From: Nitrososphaera sp.
Lineage (GTDB): Archaea > Thermoproteota > Nitrososphaeria > Nitrososphaerales > Nitrososphaeraceae
Assembly (NCBI GenBank): GCA_025449675.1
Contig: JANWIX010000036.1
Location: forward strand, 1-56,962
Direction of reading: 5' to 3'
DNA: 56,962 nucleotides
This document shows positions 18,755-27,171 of this stretch, in pieces. Each line of letters opens with the position of its first letter. The stretch's first letter is position 1. Under the pieces are notes generated by a model. It was not told where the DNA came from. It saw only the letters and a program-made list of their open reading frames with translations, and searched no databases. The translations under genes and the position numbers were made by a program.

Positions 18755-19621
18755 ATGGCCTCGATGAAGGTCGGATTCCATGTCTCGATCAAAGGAGGAA
18801 TCTCAAATGCGGTGGATAACGCGACAAAGATGGGCTGCACTGCTTTTCAGATTTTCAGCCGAAATCCTCGAGGATGGGCGGCAAAGGCGCTGGATCCAAA
18901 GGACGTCGAATCTTTCAAGAATAAACTTGCAGATAGCAGGATCCAGCAGGATTCAGTTATTGTCCACATGCCATATCTCCCGAATCTCTCAGGATCTGGT
19001 GAGTGCTACGAAAAGTCCGTGCAGACTTTGGGAGGTGAGATCGCTAGATGCAGCACACTGGGAATATCTAATCTTGTTATCCATCTGGGAAGCCATATGG
19101 GGCAGGGGAGAAACGCCGGAATTTCCCAGCTCGTGGCGGCAATCAAGACGGCCAGGCAGCAAGCCAGAAACGCCGAGCTCACTCATCCAGTAAGAGTACT
19201 TTTAGAAAACAGCGCCGGCCAAAACGGCAGTGTCGGGAGCACGTTTGCGGACCTGCGCCTGATACTTGACGCTCTGCCAGATTCGCAAAGGTATGGGATC
19301 TGTCTTGACACCTGTCACCTGTTCGCCTCGGGACACGACATCCGAACAAAGGATTCGGTGGATGAAACGCTCGCTGATTTTGACAGCTCGGTGGGTTTCG
19401 ATCATCTGGCGTTTATTCACCTCAACGACTCAAAAGGCGATCTGAATTCTGGGCTGGACAGGCATGACCATATCGGGCTTGGAACAATTGGCAAGGCAGG
19501 TTTAGCTGCATTTCTCAATCATAGTGCCACCAGAAAGCTTCCCAAGATAATGGAGACGCCTATTGATGCAAGACGGGGAGATGAGGAGAACATGAGAATC
19601 GTCCTTGGAATGGTCAAGTGA
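18755..19621 (+). CDS. nfo: Endonuclease IV
   Basis: KVGFHVSIKGGISNAVDNATKMGCTAFQIFSRNPRGW, LLENSAGQNGSVGSTF, GICLDTCHLFASGHDIRT, IHLNDSKGDLNSGLDRHDHIGLGTIG. Confidence 0.96.
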   Translation: MASMKVGFHVSIKGGISNAVDNATKMGCTAFQIFSRNPRGWAAKALDPKDVESFKNKLADSRIQQDSVIVHMPYLPNLSGSGECYEKSVQTLGGEIARCSTLGISNLVIHLGSHMGQGRNAGISQLVAAIKTARQQARNAELTHPVRVLLENSAGQNGSVGSTFADLRLILDALPDSQRYGICLDTCHLFASGHDIRTKDSVDETLADFDSSVGFDHLAFIHLNDSKGDLNSGLDRHDHIGLGTIGKAGLAAFLNHSATRKLPKIMETPIDARRGDEENMRIVLGMVK

Positions 19622-19622
19622 A

Positions 19623-19940
19623 TTACTTTGGCGAATGAGATTCAACCTTTGTTGAGCTGTGATAGTATGTCACGATCAAAACGTCGCCCACGGAATAGGG
19701 ACATTCTCGAATCTCTTTTGGCTGCCTATCGGATGGCTCTACGACGCATATGCCTGCCTGCTTTATCGAGACGACAACTTCTTCGGTTATTGTCTTTCGA
19801 TTTATCAGTTGTGCAAGGGGAAAGCCCTGTATCATCTGGATAAGCATGAAAGCTCCGAGAAAGGCCAGGCCAAAGAGGATGGCCAGCTTTTTCGTTGACA
19901 TCTTGCCCAGCTCTGAAGAGTCGTCGGAGCCATACGACAT
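19623..19940 (-). CDS. Small TM-anchored hypothetical protein
   Basis: One TM (LAILFGLAFLGAFMLIQMIQG) plus soluble domain. Confidence 0.5.
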   Translation of the reverse strand: MSYGSDDSSELGKMSTKKLAILFGLAFLGAFMLIQMIQGFPLAQLINRKTITEEVVVSIKQAGICVVEPSDRQPKEIRECPYSVGDVLIVTYYHSSTKVESHSPK

Positions 19941-20021
19941 GTGAGAACTTCATTGCCATTTCTAAAAAACCTATGGGCTCGTGATTGCCGCGGTCTTCGA
20001 GAGCGTTAGTGAATTTGAATT

Positions 20022-20225
20022 CTATCTTATGTGATGCGTTGATTCAAGCGCATCCTCAATAGCTTCTTGCTGCTCTAGCCAGTCATCAAAATAAGCCAGA
20101 AGAAGGTGCGATGCCAGCTCATCCTTTGTGTGGTCAACCTTGAGGTGGACCGGCAGGTAGTCTGGAGCAAAGAACAGATTACAAATGTAGCAGAACGGGT
20201 TTCGCTCGTGCTCCGTTAGCAGCAT
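20022..20225 (-). CDS. Small single C2H2-type zinc finger protein
   Basis: CYICNLFFAPDYLPVHLKVDH = C-x2-C-x11-H-x4-H. Confidence 0.62.
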   Translation of the reverse strand: MLLTEHERNPFCYICNLFFAPDYLPVHLKVDHTKDELASHLLLAYFDDWLEQQEAIEDALESTHHIR

Positions 20226-20508
20226 GGCTCACCTACAGGGAATGTAAATATAAAATCTCCTAAATCGACTATGAGATTGACTCGAAGCGCGACAGGCATT
20301 GGTTTCTCTCCAATTCGTTATAACTTCGAATATTTGTATATCGGTATGTCCTAATCAAGACAACTTGCAGGACTAAATCCGACTCTACTCATGTCAACTG
20401 GAGTACATCGATTTGCTTATATCGCAAGTATTCTTGAAGTTAGAAAAACAACGTTGCAAAAGTTTGGCGAAATCGAATGAGACAATTCAACTATTGTTGG
20501 CCTTAACA

Positions 20509-20520
20509 TTTAAGTTATAA
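20509..20520 (+). promoter_or_regulatory. TATA-like element for shikimate operon
   Basis: TTTAAGTTATAA-like box about 25-35 nt upstream of ATG 20546 and preceded by ~280 nt noncoding DNA. Confidence 0.5.
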
Positions 20521-20545
20521 GTAGGGGAAAAACCTGTCCTTACAT

Positions 20546-21328
20546 ATGGTCTTTGGTAGGGATGTAAGGCTTGGCAGGATACTGAAGGATGGCAAGATGG
20601 TATGCATTCCAATGGATCACGGCATCAGCAACGGCCCTATCAAAGGACTGGAGGACGTGCATGGGATGATCTACCAGTGCGCGCCTGCCGGCCTCACCTG
20701 CGTGCTGGTAAACAAAGGCATCATCAAGAGCATGCCAAGGCCGCCAGAGATCGGTCTCATCGCTCACTTTTCAGGAAGCACTTCGCTCGGCCCTGCCCCT
20801 AACAGGAAAATGCTGATGGGAGGCGTTGAAGAAGCGATCCGACTCGGAGCAGACGCTGTGTCACTTCATATCAACATCGGTGCAAAAGAAGAACCTGAGA
20901 TGCTGCAAAAGCTGGGCATGGTAGGAGACAAGTGCGATGAATGGAGCGTTCCCCTCGTTGCGATGATGTACCCCCGCGGAGAGAATATCAAGAACCCACA
21001 CGACCCAGAAATAGTTGCCCATGCAGCCAGGGTTGGTGCAGAAGCCGGAGCGGACATTGTCAAGGCAGTGTATACGGGAGACCCAGAGTCCTTCCGAAAA
21101 GTTGTGAGGAGCTGCCCAGTTCCCATAGTGATTGCCGGGGGCCCCAAGGGCGAGACTGACAAAGACATACTTGAAATGTGCGCAGGCGCCATGGCTGCAG
21201 GCGCAAAGGGAGTTACGTTTGGCCGCAACATCTTTCAACATAAGAATCCGCCTGCCATTGTTCGGGCCCTCAACAGAATAATAATTCAGGGCAAGACAGT
21301 GAAAGAGGCTTTGAAGGATCTTGGCTGA
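20546..21328 (+). CDS. aroA': 2-amino-3,7-dideoxy-D-threo-hept-6-ulosonate synthase (class I aldolase family)
   Basis: CIPMDHGISNGPIKGLED, DADIVKAVYTGDPESFRKVV, VIAGGPK; followed by DHQ synthase II. Confidence 0.9.
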   Translation: MVFGRDVRLGRILKDGKMVCIPMDHGISNGPIKGLEDVHGMIYQCAPAGLTCVLVNKGIIKSMPRPPEIGLIAHFSGSTSLGPAPNRKMLMGGVEEAIRLGADAVSLHINIGAKEEPEMLQKLGMVGDKCDEWSVPLVAMMYPRGENIKNPHDPEIVAHAARVGAEAGADIVKAVYTGDPESFRKVVRSCPVPIVIAGGPKGETDKDILEMCAGAMAAGAKGVTFGRNIFQHKNPPAIVRALNRIIIQGKTVKEALKDLG

Positions 21329-22394
21329 TCCGCCTATCAGAGGCAAGGACCTCATAGTCAGACCCACAGTAGCAAAATCTGCTCTAGCGGGGTTTGTCTC
21401 AAAGCTAAAGGCGCAGGGCATTTCAACGTTGAACGTAGATCCTAAATCCGTCGAAGGAAAGGGTGTTAGAACGCTTTACGAATCCCCTGACGCTGACATG
21501 ATAATATGCAAAAGCCTCGACCAACTGCGCTCATCCAGATCATCCGGAAAGAGCGTCGGTTTCTTCAAAAAGGTCCTTGGCAACGCGGACGTAAGCGAGA
21601 TTGAAAGGGCGTCGCAGGCGGGCGCCGAATTTATCATCGTCGACGCGTCTGACTGGAAGATAATTCCACTTGAGAATATCATTGCCAAGCTGCACAAATC
21701 AAAGACCAAAGTCTTTACCACCGCCAAGAGCGCCCGCGAGGTGACGACAATGTTCTCTGTTCTGGAGCTTGGAGTCGATGGAGTCATTCTTGCAACCGAC
21801 AGCGTAGACGAAGTGGAGAAGGCCGGTCAGCACCTTTCAACGATAAAGTTCCCAATTCAGGTTGCAAAGATCATTGAGGTGAAAGACGTTGGAGCCGGGG
21901 AGCGCGTGTGCGTGGATACTTCCTCGATGATGAGCATGGGAGAAGGCATGCTTGTCGGCAGCAGATCAAACTTTATGCTCTTGGTTCACAACGAATCGGT
22001 GGGATCTTCTTTTACTTCCCCCCGCCCGTTCAGGGTCAACGCCGGAGCGGTCTATTGCTATACCATAGCGCCCGATGGCAACACTCGATATCTTTCAGAA
22101 ATTGAATCTGGAAGCGAGGTCTGGATTGTGAACAAGGAAGGTCTCGCAAGGCGGGCCGTCGTAGGAAGATCAAAGATAGAAACCCGCCCGCTCAGGTTGC
22201 TTCGCGCCGAAATCGAAGGACATACAGGCACTGTCATACTGCAAAACGCCGAGACCATCAGGCTGATTGACCGGAGCGGCAAGCTGGTGTCTGTTACTGA
22301 CATCAAGGTAGGTGATCAGGTGCTTGGGTATGCCAAGCCGGCAACTGGCCGCCACTTTGGCATGGAAGTCGACGAGTACATTGTTGAAAAGTAG
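21321..22394 (+). CDS. aroB': 3-dehydroquinate synthase II
   Basis: VDTSSMMSMGEGMLVGSRSNFMLLVHNESVGSSFTSPRPFRVNAGAVYCYTIAPDGNTRYLSEIESG. Confidence 0.95.
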   Translation: MADPPIRGKDLIVRPTVAKSALAGFVSKLKAQGISTLNVDPKSVEGKGVRTLYESPDADMIICKSLDQLRSSRSSGKSVGFFKKVLGNADVSEIERASQAGAEFIIVDASDWKIIPLENIIAKLHKSKTKVFTTAKSAREVTTMFSVLELGVDGVILATDSVDEVEKAGQHLSTIKFPIQVAKIIEVKDVGAGERVCVDTSSMMSMGEGMLVGSRSNFMLLVHNESVGSSFTSPRPFRVNAGAVYCYTIAPDGNTRYLSEIESGSEVWIVNKEGLARRAVVGRSKIETRPLRLLRAEIEGHTGTVILQNAETIRLIDRSGKLVSVTDIKVGDQVLGYAKPATGRHFGMEVDEYIVEK

Positions 22395-22479
22395 TCGCAA
22401 ATAAAATTTCTTTATCAGCTGGTTCATTACTTTAGAGTATCTCTGATATGGACGCAATAGACGAGCATGCACGAAAACA

Positions 22480-23358
22480 ATGCTTGCCCGCCAAGAGCTA
22501 ACAAACCACCTCTTTGTGGGAAACTGCAGGGACATCCTTCAAAAAATGCCTGCCAATTCGGTCCAGCTCACAATTACCTCGCCACCCTATCGCAATGCTA
22601 TCGACTATGACATGCACGCTTCAGGAAAAGGAGGGTATTACAGGGGCAAGCTCAATCTCGATACAGCCGACTATTTGGACGACATGGAGGACATTTTCGG
22701 CGAAAGGGTCTACAGGGTAACCAAGGAAGGCGGTTACTGCTGCATAGTCATCGCCAACGAAGTGGTCAGCGGCACCATAATGCCTCTCCCGCACATGCTT
22801 TTATCGCGGCTGGTGCAGCCACTTGGAAAGTGGCAGCTACATGAAGAAATAATCTGGCACAAAGTCACCGGCGGAACCAATCGCTACGGTTCATTTGTCA
22901 TCAACCCGTACCCGAAATACTACAGGGCGAACATAATGCACGAGTTTATTCTCATTTTGAGAAAGGGAGATGTCAACACTGGCAGAATTAGGCGCAAGGA
23001 AACACTGCCGGCAACGCACGAGGAATGGACCAAAGAGATTGCCAATTCTGTCTGGCACATTGCGCCCGTGCCTCCAGGATACATCGACCATCCGTGTCCA
23101 TTTCCGGAAGAAATCCCCTACAGGCTAATGAAACTATATTCCTATGAGGATGATGTCGTCCTCGATCCGTTCAACGGGAGCGGGCAGACAACCAAGGTGG
23201 CACATCACTTTGGGCGCCGATACATCGGAATTGACCTCGTGAAGGAATATGTAGAACTGGCCAAGCTTCGAATCGCCCGCGAGCCATTGCACATACGCAA
23301 CGAAGCCCTGATAGCAAACTGGAAAAAAATCCCTTCGCATTGCAAGAGCCTAGAGTAG
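22480..23358 (+). CDS. Site-specific DNA methyltransferase, beta class (TSPPY; probable N4-cytosine)
   Basis: Motif IV TSPPYRNAIDYD near N-terminus, motif I DPFNGSGQTTKVAHHFGRRYIGIDL near C-terminus; no restriction endonuclease adjacent. Confidence 0.9.
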   Translation: MLARQELTNHLFVGNCRDILQKMPANSVQLTITSPPYRNAIDYDMHASGKGGYYRGKLNLDTADYLDDMEDIFGERVYRVTKEGGYCCIVIANEVVSGTIMPLPHMLLSRLVQPLGKWQLHEEIIWHKVTGGTNRYGSFVINPYPKYYRANIMHEFILILRKGDVNTGRIRRKETLPATHEEWTKEIANSVWHIAPVPPGYIDHPCPFPEEIPYRLMKLYSYEDDVVLDPFNGSGQTTKVAHHFGRRYIGIDLVKEYVELAKLRIAREPLHIRNEALIANWKKIPSHCKSLE

Positions 23359-23391
23359 CTGTTTTTATTCTCCAGTTGCTTACTAGTAGAC

Positions 23392-23799
23392 ATGAATAAT
23401 GGTATAAAGACCGCACCGGTGACAAAGCTCTTTGAATGCAAGAATTTTGCATACCTGGCGACGTTGATGGAGGACGGATCTCCGCAGGTGACTCCCGTTT
23501 GGATAGACATCGAAGGGGACTATCTCCTTGTCAATACAGCAGACGGACGGCTCAAACAGCGCAATGTGTCCCGTGATCCCAGAGTCGCCATATCAGTTGT
23601 GGATCACTCTAACCCGTACGAAATGGTGACGGTTCAGGGAGAAGTGGTAGAGCAGTCGACCAAGGGTGCCGACGATCACATCAACAAGATGGCAAAGAAA
23701 TACCTCGGACTTGACAAGTATCCGTTTCGCCAACCTGGAGAAAAAAGAGTGATACTGAAGATAAAGCCTGACAAAGTTTTTCATCAAAAGCCGGGCTGA
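23392..23799 (+). CDS. PPOX-class (pyridoxamine-5'-phosphate-oxidase-like, possibly F420-dependent) protein
   Basis: FAYLATLMEDGSPQVTPVWIDIEGDYLLVNTADGRLKQRNVSRDPRVAISVVD. Confidence 0.88.
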   Translation: MNNGIKTAPVTKLFECKNFAYLATLMEDGSPQVTPVWIDIEGDYLLVNTADGRLKQRNVSRDPRVAISVVDHSNPYEMVTVQGEVVEQSTKGADDHINKMAKKYLGLDKYPFRQPGEKRVILKIKPDKVFHQKPG

Positions 23800-24144
23800 T
23801 CAGGTCGGTCTGGTGTTTCGCTCTTTCAACAGCCGGCCTAGCGCCTTCTGCCTTATTGCAACTTCCACATACTGGGCGTCGCAGGCAGTGCAGACGAGAT
23901 AGATAGCTGCGCTGTCCTGGCTGGGCGTAACGACTTTCTCCCAGTGCAGCCCTTCTGCGCTTTTCGAACATATAGTACACGCAACTTTGTTTTCCAGGAC
24001 AGAACCGCCGGTACCCGTATACATCGCATACATTTCGTATCCTTCTTGCTGAAGCGGGTCCCACTGCTTCGAGAACAGATCCAGGATGACACCGTCAAGG
24101 CCAAGAGAATGCAATCTCGAAAGATGTTCGTCCTTCGAAGTCAT
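23800..24144 (-). CDS. Small zinc-binding-type hypothetical protein
   Basis: Two CxxC (CTICSK, CTACDA) in VACTICSKSAEGLHWEKVVTPSQDSAAIYLVCTACDAQYVEVA. Confidence 0.55.
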   Translation of the reverse strand: MTSKDEHLSRLHSLGLDGVILDLFSKQWDPLQQEGYEMYAMYTGTGGSVLENKVACTICSKSAEGLHWEKVVTPSQDSAAIYLVCTACDAQYVEVAIRQKALGRLLKERNTRPT

Positions 24145-24248
24145 GAGTCAGCCTCTAGAGGACTACGGGGATTAATAATCTGTAAGCATGTGTAGTTCAT
24201 TGTGACATACACGATCTTAACAGTTTTCTTTCGTCAGAGACAGTCAAA

Positions 24249-24572
24249 ATGCAGCCACAAAAAAAGAAGGTTGTGGTATTGATGGCTGTATCGCTTGGCA
24301 TCATCGGACTTGCTTCTCTAATCCCTACAGTGATAATACCAAGTTTCTTCAGCGTTTCAAACGCGAGCAACTGCGCGTCGTCGCTTGGATGCTCGCAGGA
24401 CACGTTCAACAGATGTGGCGCTTACGAGTCGTCTGGAAATTCCACTTCGCTCATCGACTCTATGGGCAGGGGGATGAAAGGAATGATGTGTATGCTGGGA
24501 TTGGACCAGAGCACGGAACTTGTTCTCTTTTACGGTTCTGATTTTATTTCTATCACGCTTAATAAGGCGTGA
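24249..24572 (+). CDS. Secreted or membrane-anchored hypothetical protein
   Basis: N-terminal hydrophobic segment VVVLMAVSLGIIGLASLIPTVIIPSFFSV, then Cys-containing region. Confidence 0.45.
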   Translation: MQPQKKKVVVLMAVSLGIIGLASLIPTVIIPSFFSVSNASNCASSLGCSQDTFNRCGAYESSGNSTSLIDSMGRGMKGMMCMLGLDQSTELVLFYGSDFISITLNKA

Positions 24573-24591
24573 CTTCCTATAAGATAATCGC

Positions 24592-24744
24592 ATGTCAGCA
24601 GCATCAGGTTCCAAACAACCGAAACAGTCGAGACAACACCACTGCAGCGTCTGCGGCAGGGATTTCGATACTGCGGAATCGCTGGAAGCCCACAAGAGAA
24701 TGGAACACGGAAAGCACAGTTCTCCGCCCGCAGGTGTTGGATAA
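24592..24744 (+). CDS. 50-aa single C2H2 zinc finger microprotein
   Basis: Hand translation MSAASGSKQPKQSRQHHCSVCGRDFDTAESLEAHKRMEHGKHSSPPAGVG*; canonical C-x2-C-x12-H-x4-H. Absent from the supplied ORF track. Confidence 0.72.
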   Translation: MSAASGSKQPKQSRQHHCSVCGRDFDTAESLEAHKRMEHGKHSSPPAGVG

Positions 24745-24767
24745 AAAATTAATTTGACCGGCGCATT

Positions 24768-25469
24768 ATGACTGGCGCTTTGGTCGCCAAGATTTGCGCC
24801 TCGATTGCTGTGAAAGATGCCGAACTGCTAAAGGATCATGCGCGCAGAGCGTTCTCTGCAGGCGCGGATTTTGTCGAGATTAGGTTCGATTTCATCAGGC
24901 CTGAGGCAATGCCAACGGTAATAGAGTCAACGCGGGAGTTTAAGGAGAAGTCAGTTTTCACACTCAGATCCAGTGCCCAGGGAGGCAACTTTGCAGGAAG
25001 CGAGCAGGAGCGGATAGACTGGCTCCGCAGGCTGGCAGAACTGCGGCCGATGCTACTTGATGTCGAACTGGACACGCTCAAGAACAACGATGATCTGGCA
25101 GACTTTCTCGAGAACCACAAGACAGCAGTCCTCGTGTCCTGGCACGATTTTCAGAAAACTCCTCCGAGCGAGGATATTGCCGATGTACTTTCCGAGATGA
25201 GAGTCTATGGCAACTATGTAAAGGTGGTAACCATGGCGCAGAAGGTTGAGGATTCCATGCGATTGCTCGACATCTATCAGGACACACTTGGGCTCTATCC
25301 CGTGATATTTGCAATGGGAGAGGCGGGCGTGGTGTCCAGAGTCCTGTGCACTATAGTTGGGAACGCGCCGTTTACCTACGCGAGTGTAGACGGTGCCGTT
25401 GCTCCTGGACAGCTTACGGTTGGGCAGATGCGAAAGTTATATGACAGGATAGCTGCAAATCGCCCCTGA
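24768..25469 (+). CDS. aroD: 3-dehydroquinate dehydratase, type I
   Basis: ADFVEIRFDFIRPEAM, VLVSWHDFQKTP, YVKVVTMA, FAMGEAGVVSRV, FTYASVDGAVAPGQLTVGQMR. Confidence 0.95.
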   Translation: MTGALVAKICASIAVKDAELLKDHARRAFSAGADFVEIRFDFIRPEAMPTVIESTREFKEKSVFTLRSSAQGGNFAGSEQERIDWLRRLAELRPMLLDVELDTLKNNDDLADFLENHKTAVLVSWHDFQKTPPSEDIADVLSEMRVYGNYVKVVTMAQKVEDSMRLLDIYQDTLGLYPVIFAMGEAGVVSRVLCTIVGNAPFTYASVDGAVAPGQLTVGQMRKLYDRIAANRP

Positions 25470-26314
25470 TGCAAAGCTCGGTAAAGACGTACTGCATAGT
25501 AGGTGACCCGATAAATCATTCCTTGTCACCCAGCATGCAAAACGCCGCATTTCTGGCTTTGGGACTGAACTGCACCTACATCGCCTTCAAGGTGACTTCA
25601 GGCGAGTTAAAGGAGTCTATCGAGTCTTTGCGTACGATAAAGATATCAGGTTTCAACGTGACTGTACCGCACAAGGTAGCGGTAATGAAATACTTGGACG
25701 AGCTGGATTCGACCGCGAAAAGAGCCAGCGCCGTGAACACCGTCAACAACATCGAGGGCATCTTTAAGGGATACAACACAGACATCGCCGGCTTTATCGA
25801 GCCGCTTCGCAGGCGCGGGATAGACTTGGGCGGAATGCAAGTCTTGCTTCTTGGAGCAGGAGGAGCTGCAAGGGCAGTTGTCGCAGCTCTTTCTGAAGAG
25901 CCCCGGCCTGAAAAGCTGGTTATAGCAAACCGGGACTTGGCAAGGGCAAAGGAGCTTTGCGGCATGGCGTCAGATCTAGGCTTGAAATGCGAAACAGTCC
26001 CACTCGATCACATGGCCCGTTTTTCAGCAGGATCCGACTTGATAGTCAACGCGACTTCAATCGGAATGAACGGTGAGCCTAGTCCCATCGACCAGGAGCA
26101 TATCAAGAAGGGAAGCGTCGTCTACGACATCGTATATCGTCCGATAACCACCGATCTTTTGGAAAACGCCAAGCACGCTCAGGCGATTGTTGTGTACGGA
26201 TACGAAATGCTTGTAGAGCAGGGGGCCAAGGCTTTTGAAATATGGACCGGAATACCTGCTCCCCGGGATGCGATGAAAAAGAGCTTGCTTGGGGCGTTTG
26301 GTGAGCCCACGTGA
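25469..26314 (+). CDS. aroE: Shikimate dehydrogenase
   Basis: CIVGDPINHSLSPSMQNAAF, GFNVTVPHKVAVM, GYNTDIAGF, LLLGAGGAARAV, NATSIGMNG. Confidence 0.96.
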   Translation: MQSSVKTYCIVGDPINHSLSPSMQNAAFLALGLNCTYIAFKVTSGELKESIESLRTIKISGFNVTVPHKVAVMKYLDELDSTAKRASAVNTVNNIEGIFKGYNTDIAGFIEPLRRRGIDLGGMQVLLLGAGGAARAVVAALSEEPRPEKLVIANRDLARAKELCGMASDLGLKCETVPLDHMARFSAGSDLIVNATSIGMNGEPSPIDQEHIKKGSVVYDIVYRPITTDLLENAKHAQAIVVYGYEMLVEQGAKAFEIWTGIPAPRDAMKKSLLGAFGEPT

Positions 26315-27165
26315 GAGCGACAAGAGCGCGAGCCACGATGCATGGGGCGATCTCGATCGTAAACGCGATAGCCACAGGCAACGGCTCATCGCTTGGTATT
26401 TCGCTCAGGGTCACCGCGGAGGCCGAGCTTGGAACCGGGAGGGGAGTGCGCTTCCTTACGGGCAAGACCGATGACAAGCTTGTCAGCAACATCGTTCATA
26501 ACATCATGCCAAAGGAAATCATTGACAATAACATGATATCGGTACGGGTAAGGTCCGAGATCCCTATAGGCTACGGGCTAAAGAGCTCCAGTGCCGTTTC
26601 AAATGCCGTCGCTCTTGCGTGTGCTAGGCTGGCAAAGGAAGAGGTGGATGATTACGCCGTCCTTGATGCTGCCGTGAGGGCTTCACTTGACGCCAAGGTG
26701 TCAATCACAGGCGCCTTTGATGACGCAACCGCATGCTACTTTGGCGGATTCACGGTTACTGACAACTATGCCCGGAGGCTTATCAAAAGAGAGGATGCGC
26801 CCGGGAACCTCTGGGCCATTATCTTTCTGCCACGAAACATCCCAAGAGGAGACGTGCGCAGGCTTAGCGCGCTCTCGGACCTCTTTAGCGACGCGTTCCA
26901 TCTTGCCGAAGCAGGAGAGTACTGGAAGGCGATGAAGCTTAACGGAGTACTCGCAGCCGCTGCCCTGTCAGCGCGTTACCGGCCTATCATGGCTGCAATC
27001 GACCACGGGGCACTGTCTGCTGGGATATCAGGAAACGGGCCATCGGTGGCCGCGGTGGCATACGAGGACGAAGTAGAAGAGATTAAATCCGCGCTCTCGA
27101 AATTTGAAGGAAGAATTATTGTTTCGCGAATCAATAACCAGAAGGCAAGCGTGGAGGCATCGTAG
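26311..27165 (+). CDS. aroK: Shikimate kinase, archaeal GHMP type
   Basis: GAISIVNAIATGNGSSLGI, IPIGYGLKSSSAVSNAVALA, GISGNGPSVAAV; overlaps aroE by 4 nt. Confidence 0.93.
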   Translation: MRATRARATMHGAISIVNAIATGNGSSLGISLRVTAEAELGTGRGVRFLTGKTDDKLVSNIVHNIMPKEIIDNNMISVRVRSEIPIGYGLKSSSAVSNAVALACARLAKEEVDDYAVLDAAVRASLDAKVSITGAFDDATACYFGGFTVTDNYARRLIKREDAPGNLWAIIFLPRNIPRGDVRRLSALSDLFSDAFHLAEAGEYWKAMKLNGVLAAAALSARYRPIMAAIDHGALSAGISGNGPSVAAVAYEDEVEEIKSALSKFEGRIIVSRINNQKASVEAS

Positions 27166-27171
27166 GACGGC

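Noticed and set aside
20861-21421. 186-aa minus-strand ORF
   Set aside because: Antisense to aroA'/aroB'; shadow ORF.
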